The position numbers and the translations under genes are program-made. DNA of 64,000 nucleotides from Isosphaera pallida ATCC 43644 (lineage in GTDB: Bacteria > Planctomycetota > Planctomycetia > Isosphaerales > Isosphaeraceae), in contig NC_014962.1 of the NCBI RefSeq assembly GCF_000186345.1, positions 3,438,450 to 3,502,449 of the forward strand. Direction: 5' to 3'. Below, piece after piece: positions 25,299 through 35,673 of this stretch. How positions within the stretch are numbered: the stretch's first letter is position 1; the number at the start of each line of letters is the position of its first letter. The notes beneath the pieces are model-generated. The model saw only the letters and a list, made by a program, of their open reading frames with translations. It searched no databases and had not been told where the DNA came from.

Positions 25299-25364
25299 TC
25301 GCTCGGACCATTTGGCGGACGTTTGGAGCGTGAACGTCCCGTTGTCGAGAGACGACCGACGATG

Positions 25365-26219
25365 TCAACCAGCGTCGATAACGGGTTGGGCCAGATCATT
25401 GGAGCCGCGCCACAGGTCGTCGGGCTGACCGGTCTCAAGTTCGCTGGCGAGCGAAGCGTAATCCTCGGCGCCCCGGCTGTTGGCGGCGTACTGGAAGATC
25501 GACTGGCCGAAGCTAGGGCTTTCGGCCAAGCGGATGTTGCGGCGGATGCGGGTCTGGAACAATTTGGCGTCGGCCCAGGCGGAGTTGGGTTGGCGTTTGG
25601 CCTGGAAGAAGGTTTCCAGGTCGTCGATGACCTCCGAGGAAAGCCGGGTGCCCGACTCGTACATGCACAGCACCACGCCCAAAATGGTCAGCTCTTTGTT
25701 GACCCGTTTGCGCACGAGGCCGACGGTCTCCAGCAGCTTGGAAAGGCCGTGGAGGGCCAGAAAGTGAGCTTGAAGCGGAATCAGCACCTCGCGCACCGCG
25801 CACAGCGCGTTGAGCGACAACACGCCGAGCGAGGGCGGGCAGTCGATGAGCAGATAATCATGGCGCGCCAAGGCCTCAGCCTCGGCGGCAATCGCGTCGT
25901 GCAAGATGACCTCGCGGCCCACCGAGCCGATCAGTTCGACCTCGGCGGCGGCGAGGTCGATGTGGCCGCCGCACATCCAAAGGTTAGGGGCTACCTCGCG
26001 CTGGACCTGGGTGATCGGCGTGTTTTGGGTAAGGATGTCGTACATCGTCGGCCCGGAACGCCCTGGGGTCAGGCCGAGGTGGAGGGTGGCGTGGGCTTGG
26101 GGGTCCAGGTCCATGACCAGGCAGGATCGGCCCCGAGCGGCCAACGCGGCGGCGAGGTTCACCGTCGTGGTCGTCTTGCCGACGCCCCCCTTCTGGTTCA
26201 ACACCGCGATTCGACGCAT
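25365..26219 (-). CDS. ParA/Soj-family ATPase
   Basis: This 284-residue deviant-Walker ATPase has QKGGVGKTTTTVNLAAALA (P-loop at residues 10-17), LVMDLDPQAHAT and YLLIDCPPSLGVLSLNAL. The ATG at 26219 with GGGAGG eight bases upstream gives the standard family N-terminus; the frame continues to 26306 without conservation. ParA proteins position chromosomes, plasmids or protein complexes by ATP-driven DNA binding. No parB lies next to it, so it may be an orphan ParA involved in positioning other cargo, or act with a ParB encoded elsewhere. Confidence 0.9.
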   Translation of the reverse strand: MRRIAVLNQKGGVGKTTTTVNLAAALAARGRSCLVMDLDPQAHATLHLGLTPGRSGPTMYDILTQNTPITQVQREVAPNLWMCGGHIDLAAAEVELIGSVGREVILHDAIAAEAEALARHDYLLIDCPPSLGVLSLNALCAVREVLIPLQAHFLALHGLSKLLETVGLVRKRVNKELTILGVVLCMYESGTRLSSEVIDDLETFFQAKRQPNSAWADAKLFQTRIRRNIRLAESPSFGQSIFQYAANSRGAEDYASLASELETGQPDDLWRGSNDLAQPVIDAG

Positions 26220-26650
26220 CGACCGAACCTCCCCCGTCGCCGACCTTGAACCGGAACGCCGTCTCGTCCCCCTTTCGACCAGACCCGATCCGGTTTCCTC
26301 CTCCACCCTTCCTCCACCCTAGCTACGCGATGGGTGGACGAGCAACCCGATTGCATACCGCCTTGGCCGCGTCCTGGCGGGGGATCCGCCGCTAACCCAA
26401 ATGATCGGGACCCCGCGACGCGGATGGACCCGGCGGACGGGAAGGAGAAGGAAGCCAAACCATCAGGTGGTCGGATCGAATCGGGTCGCAACGCGCCGCC
26501 TTGCATTATGGCATTCTTGACATAGTTTGACCGCGCCAGCATCGTCGCGCGCGCTTCGACGCCGATCTGGAATCGCTTGGTTGAGCGGTTCCAGTGGTTG
26601 CGTCGATCATATCGAATCGCGCGGAACGCCGGGGGAGGCAGCGCGGCGAA
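26220..26650. other. 431-bp intergenic region without a gene
   Basis: This lies between the thioredoxin-family gene 3' end and the parA leader, both on the minus strand. I see neither a protein-like frame nor a clear terminator. Confidence 0.4.
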
Positions 26651-27829
26651 TCATTGCCGGGTCCGCGGCGCATAGGTGCGGCCGATTGCGTCGGCGATTG
26701 CCTTGCGGACCACCAGCGGCTCGAAACTGCCGGTCTTGCGATATAGCACCACGCCGTTGGGATCAATTAGCACCGTGTGGGAGATCGGTCCAGCCCATTC
26801 GGGATCTAGCGCCTCGGCCAAGGCGTCGGGCCCGCCTTTGAAGATCAGGTTGCGGGCCGAAAGGTGGACCCGATCGAGGGTCTCGCGCGCCTTGGCCCGA
26901 TCATCGGGGCCGTCCAGGCTGATGGTAACCAGCTCGAAGTTGCGGTTGCGGTACATTCGGTGGATCGTGGTCAACTCGGGCAGTTCGGCCACGCAGGGAC
27001 CGCACCAGGTCGCCCAGACGTTGACCAGACGGAATCGGCCGTCGTCCGACTGTCTCAGACCGCGGATCGTTTCCACGTCGGCCTCGGCGAGTTCAACCGA
27101 TTCGGCGTCCCAACGCTTCAGCGATTCACGAGCCGATTCCCGCTTGTCGGACCACTTGGTGGAGCAACCGAAAACCCGGGTCGTGGCTGGTTCGGGCACA
27201 CGGCCAGCTAAAACCGCCTCAATCGCGTTTTCCAGGTCTTTGCGGGTGGGCGGGCCGGTCTCGTTGTCGTCAATCCGACCTTGATAACGCAGCCTTCGCT
27301 GGGCATCAAACAGGAAAACGTGAGGTGTGGCCAACGCGCCGTAAGCTTTGGAGACCGCTTGGGTTTGACCATCGTAGAGATAAGGAAACGGGAATGGTTT
27401 GTTTTGAACACGGATCTTCATCTCTTCGAAAGAATCGCCAACATCGGTGTAGCCCAGTTCGTCCAGACGGACAGCCAGGGGGTCGTTGGGCGAGATCGCT
27501 ACGAAAGCGACGCCTTGGGGGGCGAAACGTTGAGCCAGGTCGATGAGTCGATCCTCGTAAGCCTGGGCGGTGGGGCAGTGGTTGCAGGTGAAGACGACCA
27601 CCAGAACGCGGGCATCGGCGAAATCGGCGAGACGGTGGTTGCGGTTGTCCACGCCGGGCAGATCGAAGTCGGGGGCCGGAGCGCCGATGGCCAGCGGCTT
27701 GATCTCGTCGGCGAGGTCGGTGGCGTTCGCCCTAGTTCGTTCCGACCCGTCCGCCGCGAGCCACGCGGCGGCCACCACGACGAACCACATTGGCATCGAC
27801 CGGCGGCGGGGAGAGTTGAGCATCCTCAT
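26651..27829 (-). CDS. secreted double-thioredoxin-fold protein
   Basis: This 392-residue protein has a signal peptide (MWFVVVAAAWLAADG) and two thioredoxin-like domains. The first (about residues 47-210) is an AhpC/TSA-redoxin type with VVVFTCNHCPTAQ (C82, C85). The second (about 245-390) is TlpA/ResA-like with VWATWCGPCVAELPEL (C276, C279). Both CXXC pairs are intact, so both domains could carry disulfide exchange in the periplasm. The start at 27829 is preferred because it keeps the signal at the N-terminus. A role in thiol-disulfide balance or cytochrome maturation is inferred. Confidence 0.85.
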   Translation of the reverse strand: MRMLNSPRRRSMPMWFVVVAAAWLAADGSERTRANATDLADEIKPLAIGAPAPDFDLPGVDNRNHRLADFADARVLVVVFTCNHCPTAQAYEDRLIDLAQRFAPQGVAFVAISPNDPLAVRLDELGYTDVGDSFEEMKIRVQNKPFPFPYLYDGQTQAVSKAYGALATPHVFLFDAQRRLRYQGRIDDNETGPPTRKDLENAIEAVLAGRVPEPATTRVFGCSTKWSDKRESARESLKRWDAESVELAEADVETIRGLRQSDDGRFRLVNVWATWCGPCVAELPELTTIHRMYRNRNFELVTISLDGPDDRAKARETLDRVHLSARNLIFKGGPDALAEALDPEWAGPISHTVLIDPNGVVLYRKTGSFEPLVVRKAIADAIGRTYAPRTRQ

Positions 27830-28271
27830 GGAACGGGCCTCGCGGCTTGAGGGAACGATCGATAGGGAGCCGAGCAAAAGGAGCTGAGATCGCGCTGAAG
27901 CAAAGTCGGGGGACCAACGCCGACGCGAGATCGGGTCGTTGGGTTTGCGAGGTCGCGCGGGGGAAAACCTCTAGGCAGGTCCGTTTGTCCGCTGCGTGAC
28001 GCCTCTCCCTCTCAGGATGGATATGGGTTGCGGGTGGCGTCGCTGCGCCGACGCGCGGGCTCTTCCCCCGAGGCGGGACGCTCGTTAAGATTGGTGTAAT
28101 GACCCCCTGCCTTCAACCCCTCCCTCCAATCCTCCCACCGTTTGTTCACCCAAAAGAGGTCTGGTTCGCTCCCGCTCTCCACCTCACGCTCGTCGTGCCG
28201 ATGGTTTGGTTTGGTTTCGACAACCGCGCGAACCTACCCTCAAGACAAGGTCCTCTCCGGGGAGTCCAAGC
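27830..28271. other. 442-bp divergent intergenic region
   Basis: This contains the promoters for the thioredoxin-fold gene (minus) and the ThuA giant gene (plus). A GC-rich inverted-looking stretch around 28040-28080 is the only notable feature. The ribosome-binding site of the plus-strand gene is GGGGAG, about nine bases before the ATG at 28272. Confidence 0.4.
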
Positions 28272-31200
28272 ATGGTTCGTCTGTGGAGGTCGTTCGCCGG
28301 ACTCTCAGCCCTGTTGTGGTTGGTGGGCGTCGCGCCGACGGGCGTGGCGAGTCCCACGTCCGATCCAACCGCTGACCCGCATCACCAGGTTCAGGCTCCT
28401 CCTTCCTCTCTTAAGGTGCTGTTCCTAGGTGACGACGGACCGCACCAACCCGCCGACAAGTTCCGACGGATCGCGCCGCTCTGGAAGCAACGCGGCATCC
28501 ACGCCGATTACGTAGACACCGCCGACGCCCTCCACCCCGAGACCCTCGCCCGTTATGACGTGCTGGCGATCTACTCGAATCTCACCCACATCGAACCAGA
28601 TCAGGAGGCCGCCCTGCTCGACTTTGTCGCCCAGGGCAAGGGTCTTTTGGCGATCCACTGCGCGTCGTTTTGCTTCCACAACTCCGACGCTTACATCCGG
28701 CTGGTCGGCGCGCAGTTCCAACGCCACGGCTTGGATTACTTCGGCACTGAACTGCGTCATGACCACGACCCTGCTGCCCCCGCCCAAGGCGATCACGACC
28801 ACGGACCCGCGCCCAAGCCTGAATTCGAACTCGAATTTCAATGGCTGACCCGTGGTTTCCACGGGTTCAAATCGTGGGATGAAACCTATGTGCATCATCG
28901 CCACGACGAAGCCAATCGGGTGGTCGTAGAGTGGCGGGCCGATGACACGGTGCCGGGCGGTCGTGAACCTTGGAGTTGGATCAAACGTCACGGCAAGGGT
29001 CGGGTCTTCTACACCGCCTGGGGCCACGACGAACGGACCTGGAGCCATCCCGGCTTCCACGCCTGGCTCGAGCGCGGCTTGCTTTGGGCCGCCGGTCGGG
29101 AGGAGGCACTGAGGGATTTGCCGGCTTACGCCGACTCGCCCACGATGATCGATCCCGCGACCCTCCCAGCGGTCCAGTTGGCCCGAATTCCCGCCAAGGT
29201 GCCATTTTATCCCCCCGGACGCCAATGGGGCGTGACCGCCGAGCCGTTCAACTCGATGCAAGCCCCCCTCCGCGCCGAGGAGTCACGCCAGCGTTTGGTC
29301 CACCCCGCCGACCTCACGCCGGAATTGTTCGCATCCGACCCGCTCATCACCGGCAAGCCGATTTGGTTGACTTGGGATATCCGAGGACGCGCTTGGATCG
29401 CCGAAACCATCGACTACCCCAACGAACGCAACCCGAATGGTCCCGGCCGCGACCGTGTCGTGATTCTCGAAGACACCAACGGCGACGGCGTGGCTGACCG
29501 CCGCCGCGTCTTCGCCGAGGGGCTCAGTATCCCCACCAGCTTCGTCTTCCACCGCGACGGGATTGTGGTGGTTCAAGCCCCTCAGACCCTCTGGCTCCGC
29601 GACACCGACGGCGACGACGTGGCCGACCGCCGCGACGTCCTCTTCGAGGGCTGGTCGCCAGCTGACACCCACGCTGGTCCCAACAACCTGCGCCGTGGTC
29701 TGGATGGCTGGATTTATGGCATGATGGGTTACGCCGGGTTCCAGGGGGTCGTCGGTGGCGAACGCTACGATGTGCGTACCGGCTTTTTCCGCTACCACCC
29801 CGACCTCAACCGCTTCGAATTCCTGCGCAACACCACCAACAACTCCTGGGGCGTCGGCTTCAGCGAGGAAGGGATTCTATTTGGCTCGACCGCCAACGGC
29901 AACCCGTCGGAATATCTTCCGATCCCCAACCGCTACTATGAACGGGTGCGCGGTTGGTCCTCGACTGTGCTACAAGGCATCGGCGGCAATGCACCGATGT
30001 TCCCGATCACCGACCAGGTGCGTCAGGTCGATCACCACGGCCACTTCACCGCCGCGGCCGGTCACGCGCTGTACACCGCGCGTCGTTACGATCCACGCTA
30101 CTGGAACCGGACTGCCTTCGTCACCGAGGGGACCGGCCACTTAGTCGCCACCTTCGAGATCGATCCCGACGGCGCGGGGTTCCACGCCCGCAACGCCTTC
30201 AACCTGCTGGCCTCCGATGACGAATGGACCGCGCCGGTGATCGCCGAAGTCGGTCCCGACGGTTGCGTTTGGGTCGTCGATTGGTACAACTACATCTTTC
30301 AGCACAACCCGACCCCCGCCGGTTATGAGACCGGGCCGGGCAACGCCTACGAAACCGAGCTGCGCGACAAAACCCGGGGCCGCATTTATCGACTGGTCCC
30401 CACCCCCGAGACCGACCGCCAGCCCCAACCCGTCGCGCCTGACCTGACCGGAGCCGATCCGGCTCGATGGGTCGCCGCGTTGACGCACGACAACCTATTT
30501 TGGCGAACCCATGCCCAACGCTTGCTGGCCGAACGAGGCCAAACCGACGTGGTCCCCCGCCTAGTGGCTTTGACCAACGACCGCACGACCGACGCGATCG
30601 GCCTGAACGTCGGCGCGATCCACGCCCTTTGGACCCTGCATGAGTTGGGCGCGCTGGCCGATCCGAACGGCCCGGCATTCCAGGCAGCGGTGGGGGCGCT
30701 GAGTCACCCGTCCGCCGGGGTGCGACGCAACGCCGCGCTGGTGTTGGCCGCGCAACCAGCCCCGCCCTCGGGCGATGATCCGGTCACCTCCGCCTTGCTG
30801 TCGGCCAAGCTGATCGAGGACGAATCGGCCCAAGTGCGGTTGGCCGCGCTGCTGGCGTTGGCCGATCGGCCCGCCTCGATCTCAGCTGGTCGGGCGTTGG
30901 CGGCCATTGCCGATCGTCCCGAAAACGCGCTGGATCGCTGGATTCCCGACGCCCTGACCGCCGCCGCGGCCATTCACGCCCAGGGGTTCCTGCCCGCGCT
31001 CATCGATGCCCGGGCCGTGACCGCGCAGGACCACTCCAATGGACCCACGGCCACGCCGGCCACTCTGGTCCGGAACGCTCGGCAACGCTCGGGCGACGTG
31101 GCGGCGATCGTGGCCGGTCACCTCGCCCGCAACGCCGATCTCGCCACCCTCGAAACCATGCTGCCCAGTCTGACCCGCGCCCAACCGGATCTGGTCGACC

Positions 31201-32867
31201 GCCTCATCGGCGCGTTCGCCGAAGGGTGGCCACAACCGCGAGGCAACGCACCGGCCAACCTCAAGCTGTCACCCGAGGCGGAAGCAGCGCTGCTGAGCCT
31301 CTTCGATCGGGTCGCCCCCGCCTCCAAGGGACGCCTGGCCCTGCTGGCCCGCAACCTGGGGTCGGAGCGGGTCGAAACGAAGCTCAATGAGGCCGCCGCC
31401 GAACTGCTGGCGACCTTCCGCGACGAGGAAGCGTCCGAGACCGCCCGCGCCGAGGCGGTTGCCCGGTTGATCGAGTTCCGTGGCCACGACGACGCCACCC
31501 TCCGCCAGATCGTCGAGACCCTGGGCGCACGGACCCCGCCCGACCTGCTCCGCGACACCTTCCGCGCCCTCGCCAGCGCTGAGGCACCCGGACTGGGGGT
31601 TGCCGTGATCGAACGTCTCCCCGCGCTGCCCCCTTCAGCCCGCCAGGCCGCCTTCCAAACCTTGATCGCCCGGGCATCCTCCAGCGCCGCGCTGCTCGAT
31701 GCTCTGGAGGCCGGTAACCTTGCCCCGTCCGACCTAGCACTTGATCAGCGGGTCGCCCTGACTAACCACCCCGACCCGACTCTGGCCCGGCGCGCCCGCA
31801 GCCTTCTGGAACGCGCCGGCGGTCTGCCCTCGGCCGATCGTCAGCACGTCATCGAGGAATGGCTCGACCTGACTCGGCAGGTGGGCGACGCCAACCACGG
31901 CAAAGCGGTCTTCGCCCAGCACTGCCTCAAGTGTCACCGCCACAGCGCGTTGCCCGGAGGCGAGGGGATCGGTCCCGACCTGACCGGTATGGCGGCCCAC
32001 CCCAAGAGCGAACTGCTGGTCCACATCCTCGACCCCAGCCGCGACGTAGAGGGTAACTTCAAGGTCTACACCGTTGTAACCGACGACGGCTTGGTCCTCA
32101 GTGGTCTGCTGGCCTCCGAAACCAAAACCAGTCTGGAACTGATCGACGCCGACGGACGTAAACACTTGATCGAACGCGCTCAGGTCGAGGAACTACGCGC
32201 CTCCGAGAAATCGCTCATGCCCGAAGGCTTCGAAAGCCAAATGAGTCGATCCGACCTCAACGACCTTCTGGAATTCCTGACCCTCAAAGGTCGCTACGTG
32301 CCCCTGCCTCTGGACAAGGTGGCAACCGTCACCAGCGTCAAAGGAATGTTCTACAATGAAGAGGCAAGGTCCGAGACCCTCGACTTCGGCGATTGGTCCC
32401 CCAAAACGATCGACGAGGTGCCGTTCGTGCTAGTCGATCCCCAAGGCGGCGCGCGGGCCAACGTGGTGCTGCTGCATTCGCCCAACGGCGCGATTCCGCC
32501 CCGGATGCCCCGGGTCGTCCGTTTGCCTTACGACGGCCCGGCGCGGGCAATCCACCTCCTGGGCGGCGTGGGCGGCTGGGCGCACCCCTACGGACGCGAG
32601 GGAGCCGCCTCGCTCATCGTGCGTCTCGTCTACCGCGACGGCCAAACCGAGGATCATCCCTTGCGCAACGGGGTCCATCTGGCCGATTACATCCGTCGAG
32701 TCGATGTGCCCGGCTCGCGCCACGCCTTCGACCTGAAGGGCCGTCAGGTCCGCTTCCTCTCGATCAAACCCGCCCGCCCCGACCAACCGCTGGCCGCCAT
32801 CGAGTTCCGTAAAGGACGCGACGAGGTTGCCCCACTCGTGCTGGCGGTCACGGTCGAGACGCCGTAA
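28272..32867 (+). CDS. ThuA / membrane-bound dehydrogenase / HEAT / cytochrome c giant protein
   Basis: This 1531-residue secreted protein is typical of planctomycetes. After the signal peptide comes a ThuA-like domain (about residues 45-290; LLAIHCASFCFHN). Next is a beta-propeller of the PVC membrane-bound dehydrogenase type (about 330-760), with repeated DTNGDGVADRRRVFAEGLS-like blades. HEAT-like repeats follow (about 770-1180). A PVC-type heme-binding domain has CLKCH at 1218-1222 and GEGIGPDLTGM. About 190 further residues form a beta-rich C-terminal module. It likely oxidises a sugar or sugar-derived compound outside the cytoplasm and passes electrons to its heme; the substrate is unknown. 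The DUF1549/1553 and DUF1501 genes follow on the same strand. Confidence 0.88.
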   Translation: MVRLWRSFAGLSALLWLVGVAPTGVASPTSDPTADPHHQVQAPPSSLKVLFLGDDGPHQPADKFRRIAPLWKQRGIHADYVDTADALHPETLARYDVLAIYSNLTHIEPDQEAALLDFVAQGKGLLAIHCASFCFHNSDAYIRLVGAQFQRHGLDYFGTELRHDHDPAAPAQGDHDHGPAPKPEFELEFQWLTRGFHGFKSWDETYVHHRHDEANRVVVEWRADDTVPGGREPWSWIKRHGKGRVFYTAWGHDERTWSHPGFHAWLERGLLWAAGREEALRDLPAYADSPTMIDPATLPAVQLARIPAKVPFYPPGRQWGVTAEPFNSMQAPLRAEESRQRLVHPADLTPELFASDPLITGKPIWLTWDIRGRAWIAETIDYPNERNPNGPGRDRVVILEDTNGDGVADRRRVFAEGLSIPTSFVFHRDGIVVVQAPQTLWLRDTDGDDVADRRDVLFEGWSPADTHAGPNNLRRGLDGWIYGMMGYAGFQGVVGGERYDVRTGFFRYHPDLNRFEFLRNTTNNSWGVGFSEEGILFGSTANGNPSEYLPIPNRYYERVRGWSSTVLQGIGGNAPMFPITDQVRQVDHHGHFTAAAGHALYTARRYDPRYWNRTAFVTEGTGHLVATFEIDPDGAGFHARNAFNLLASDDEWTAPVIAEVGPDGCVWVVDWYNYIFQHNPTPAGYETGPGNAYETELRDKTRGRIYRLVPTPETDRQPQPVAPDLTGADPARWVAALTHDNLFWRTHAQRLLAERGQTDVVPRLVALTNDRTTDAIGLNVGAIHALWTLHELGALADPNGPAFQAAVGALSHPSAGVRRNAALVLAAQPAPPSGDDPVTSALLSAKLIEDESAQVRLAALLALADRPASISAGRALAAIADRPENALDRWIPDALTAAAAIHAQGFLPALIDARAVTAQDHSNGPTATPATLVRNARQRSGDVAAIVAGHLARNADLATLETMLPSLTRAQPDLVDRLIGAFAEGWPQPRGNAPANLKLSPEAEAALLSLFDRVAPASKGRLALLARNLGSERVETKLNEAAAELLATFRDEEASETARAEAVARLIEFRGHDDATLRQIVETLGARTPPDLLRDTFRALASAEAPGLGVAVIERLPALPPSARQAAFQTLIARASSSAALLDALEAGNLAPSDLALDQRVALTNHPDPTLARRARSLLERAGGLPSADRQHVIEEWLDLTRQVGDANHGKAVFAQHCLKCHRHSALPGGEGIGPDLTGMAAHPKSELLVHILDPSRDVEGNFKVYTVVTDDGLVLSGLLASETKTSLELIDADGRKHLIERAQVEELRASEKSLMPEGFESQMSRSDLNDLLEFLTLKGRYVPLPLDKVATVTSVKGMFYNEEARSETLDFGDWSPKTIDEVPFVLVDPQGGARANVVLLHSPNGAIPPRMPRVVRLPYDGPARAIHLLGGVGGWAHPYGREGAASLIVRLVYRDGQTEDHPLRNGVHLADYIRRVDVPGSRHAFDLKGRQVRFLSIKPARPDQPLAAIEFRKGRDEVAPLVLAVTVETP

Positions 32868-33036
32868 TCTCAGCGGTCGACCGGGCCAAGCGTCCCGGCC
32901 TCCCCGTTCCCAACCCGCTTCGCTCCCCCCCTCCCCCCACCACCGGTTCCGCCCCGTTCGTCGCATGGGCGGGACCGCCTCCCTCTCCCCTGCCCCGCCG
33001 AGACGTGGCGATCTCCTGGATCAAGGTGAGATGAAG

Positions 33037-35607
33037 ATGAACCGTCGTCGTGTCTGGTCGCTCGCCGTCGTGGGATTGATGACGTTCAGGTTGGGTTTGG
33101 GAATCGCCACACCCGCCTCATCTGCCGCGGTTTCCGCTTCGCCGGACGATCCGCCCGCGGGCGCGTCCGCTGAAGGCGTGGCGTTGTTCGAATCGACCAT
33201 TGCCCCGTTGTTCGAGGCACATTGTTGGAAATGCCATGGCGGACAGGAGGGCAAACTGCGGGGGGGGCTGCGCCTCACCAGCCGCGCTGGTCTGCTCAAG
33301 GGAGGCGACCTCGGCCCGGCGATCGACCTGGAAACTCCCTCTGAAAGCCTCTTGCTCCAGGCGGTGCGACGCGAAGGACCAGAGATGCCACCTGATGGCC
33401 GTCTCCCCGAAGCGGCGATCGCTGCGCTGACCCGCTGGGTCGAATTGGGCGCGCCGTGGTCGCCCAAGGTGCCCGAGCGTGGTCCCTCGCCCGCGGAGGA
33501 AACAGCCGCCAACCCCGTGGAGGCCCGCATCCGCCAAGGGCGCGATCACTGGTCGTATCGTCCCGTGGTCCGTCCCAAGGTGCCCACGCCCGCCGATGCG
33601 TCGTGGGCCGATCACCCCATCGACGCCTTCATTGCAGTCGCGCGTGAGGCCGAAGGGCTGGTTCCCGCCCCGCCCGCCGACAAGACCACCCTGATTCGCC
33701 GCCTCACCTACGACCTGACCGGGCTGCCGCCCACGCCCGAGGAGATCGACGCCTTCCTCAAGGACGACTCCCCCCACGCCTACGAAACCCTGGTGGATCG
33801 CTTGCTGGCCTCCCCTGCCTACGGCGAGAAATGGGGACGGCTCTGGCTCGACCTGGTCCGCTACGCCGAAACTAACGGCTACGAACGCGACGGCGATAAG
33901 CCCCACGTCTGGCGGTATCGGGATTACGTTATCCAAAGCTTCAACGACGACAAGCCGTATGACCAGTTCATCCGCGAACAACTCGCGGGCGACGAACTGT
34001 GGCCCGACTCCCCCGAGGCGATCGTCGCCACTGGCTATTACCGCCTGGGTCTCTGGGACGACGAACCAGCCGACCCACTTCAAGCCCGCTTCGACGAGTT
34101 CGACGACCTGGTCGCCACCACCGGCCAGGTCTTCCTGGGCATGACCCTCAACTGCGCCCGCTGCCACGACCACAAAATCGACCCGATTCTCCAGGCCGAC
34201 TACTACAAGATGCTCGCCTTCTTCCGCGACATCCCCCCCTTCTCCGAATCGCGCGACACCTCCTCCAAATTCAACACCCGCGACATCTCGCCGCCCGAGA
34301 TTCGCAAAACGTATGAAGAGGAGTTGGAACGCCGCCGGGTTGAGCGGGAAGCAATCGCCCGAGAGATGACGGCGCTGGAGGACCAAGTCATCAAGCGCAT
34401 GCCCGAGGAGGATCAACGCGCCTCGGAAGGATTGGACCGCCCAGTGGTCCTCAAGAAGCTACCGGCCTTCTTCCAGGGGGACGAATCGTCCCGTTACGAC
34501 GAACTCAAACGCCGGGCTGACCAGCTCGACCGACTGCCGACCCCGCCCCGCGACTTAGCGCTGACGATCAACCATTGCGACCCGAACCCGCCGCCCACCC
34601 ATATTCTGATTCGAGGCAATCCACACGCGGTCGGCCCAGTAGTGCAACCGGGGTTCCCCGCCGTGCTGGGCACCCCCGACCCAGTGATCCCCCCGCCCTC
34701 GGAAGGAGCCAAGACCGCTGGACGCCGGCGAATTCTGGCCGACTGGATCGCCTCGCCGGACAACCCGCTGACCGCCCGGGTGATGGTCAACCGCCTGTGG
34801 CACGGCCATTTCGGGCGAGGCCTGGTCGAAATGACCAGCGACTTCGGCGACTCCGGCCCCCCGCCTAGTCACCCCGAACTGCTCGACTGGCTGGCCAGCG
34901 AGTTCATGTCCGGCGGCTGGACCCTCAAACGCATCCATCGGCTGATTCTGACGTCCAAGACCTACCGCATGAGTTCAGGTGTCGATCATTGTTCCAAAGG
35001 GTTGGAGATCGACCCGGCCAACACCCTGCTTTGGCGGTTCAACCCCCGTCGTTTGACCGCCGAGGAGATCCGAGACGCGATCCTCGCCGTCAGCGGCACC
35101 CTCAACCCCCAGCGGGGCGGTCCCAGCGTCCGCCCGCCGATTCCCGACGACGTGCTGGCCGGTCAGTCAATGCCCGGCAACGGCTGGAAACCCTTCTCGC
35201 CTCCCGACCAATGGGGACGCCGCAGCGTTTACGTCAAAGTCAAACGCTCGCTGGCCCTGCCGATCCTGGAGACCCACGACGCCCCCGACCCCGACTCCTC
35301 CTGCTCGGCCCGGTTCGTCACGATCGTTCCCAGCCAGGCGCTAGGGATGATGAACGGCGACTTCGTCAACGAACAAGCTGGCTACTTCGCCCAGCGTCTC
35401 CTCAACGCCCATCCCAATGACCCCCGCGCCCAACTCGCTTTGGCCATCCGCTTGGCCCTGGGACGCGACCCCACCCATCAGGAACTCGACGACGATCTGG
35501 CCTTCCTACGCCAGTCGATCGAACTCGACGGCTTGGAACCAACCGAGGCGTTGAGACATTATACGCTCATGCTTTTGAATACTAACGAGTTTGTTTTCCT
35601 CGATTGA
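33037..35607 (+). CDS. DUF1549/DUF1553 planctomycete cytochrome protein
   Basis: This 856-residue secreted protein has a PSCyt1-type heme domain (CWKCH at 63-67), the DUF1549 (PSCyt2) domain with HWSYRPV, LTYDLTGLPPTPEEI and a second heme-type CARCH at 373-377, and the DUF1553 (PSD1) domain with ILADWIASPDNPLTARVMVN and RRLTAEEIRDA. The ribosome-binding site AAGGTG is eight bases from the ATG at 33037 and only two from the ATG at 33031, so the second ATG is preferred. The family is expanded in Planctomycetes and usually paired with DUF1501, as here. A role in degrading complex carbohydrates or sulfated glycans has been suggested, but function is unproven. Confidence 0.92.
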   Translation: MNRRRVWSLAVVGLMTFRLGLGIATPASSAAVSASPDDPPAGASAEGVALFESTIAPLFEAHCWKCHGGQEGKLRGGLRLTSRAGLLKGGDLGPAIDLETPSESLLLQAVRREGPEMPPDGRLPEAAIAALTRWVELGAPWSPKVPERGPSPAEETAANPVEARIRQGRDHWSYRPVVRPKVPTPADASWADHPIDAFIAVAREAEGLVPAPPADKTTLIRRLTYDLTGLPPTPEEIDAFLKDDSPHAYETLVDRLLASPAYGEKWGRLWLDLVRYAETNGYERDGDKPHVWRYRDYVIQSFNDDKPYDQFIREQLAGDELWPDSPEAIVATGYYRLGLWDDEPADPLQARFDEFDDLVATTGQVFLGMTLNCARCHDHKIDPILQADYYKMLAFFRDIPPFSESRDTSSKFNTRDISPPEIRKTYEEELERRRVEREAIAREMTALEDQVIKRMPEEDQRASEGLDRPVVLKKLPAFFQGDESSRYDELKRRADQLDRLPTPPRDLALTINHCDPNPPPTHILIRGNPHAVGPVVQPGFPAVLGTPDPVIPPPSEGAKTAGRRRILADWIASPDNPLTARVMVNRLWHGHFGRGLVEMTSDFGDSGPPPSHPELLDWLASEFMSGGWTLKRIHRLILTSKTYRMSSGVDHCSKGLEIDPANTLLWRFNPRRLTAEEIRDAILAVSGTLNPQRGGPSVRPPIPDDVLAGQSMPGNGWKPFSPPDQWGRRSVYVKVKRSLALPILETHDAPDPDSSCSARFVTIVPSQALGMMNGDFVNEQAGYFAQRLLNAHPNDPRAQLALAIRLALGRDPTHQELDDDLAFLRQSIELDGLEPTEALRHYTLMLLNTNEFVFLD

Positions 35608-35673
35608 TTCGCTGTCCGACCTGCTCCAACCCCCTGCCCGTTTGCACCCGTTGCCCGTCGAGAGGATGAACCG

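Noticed and set aside
25026-26249. 407-codon open frame antisense to the RNase HII-like and ParA genes
   Set aside because: Both opposite-strand genes have clear catalytic motifs; this frame has none.
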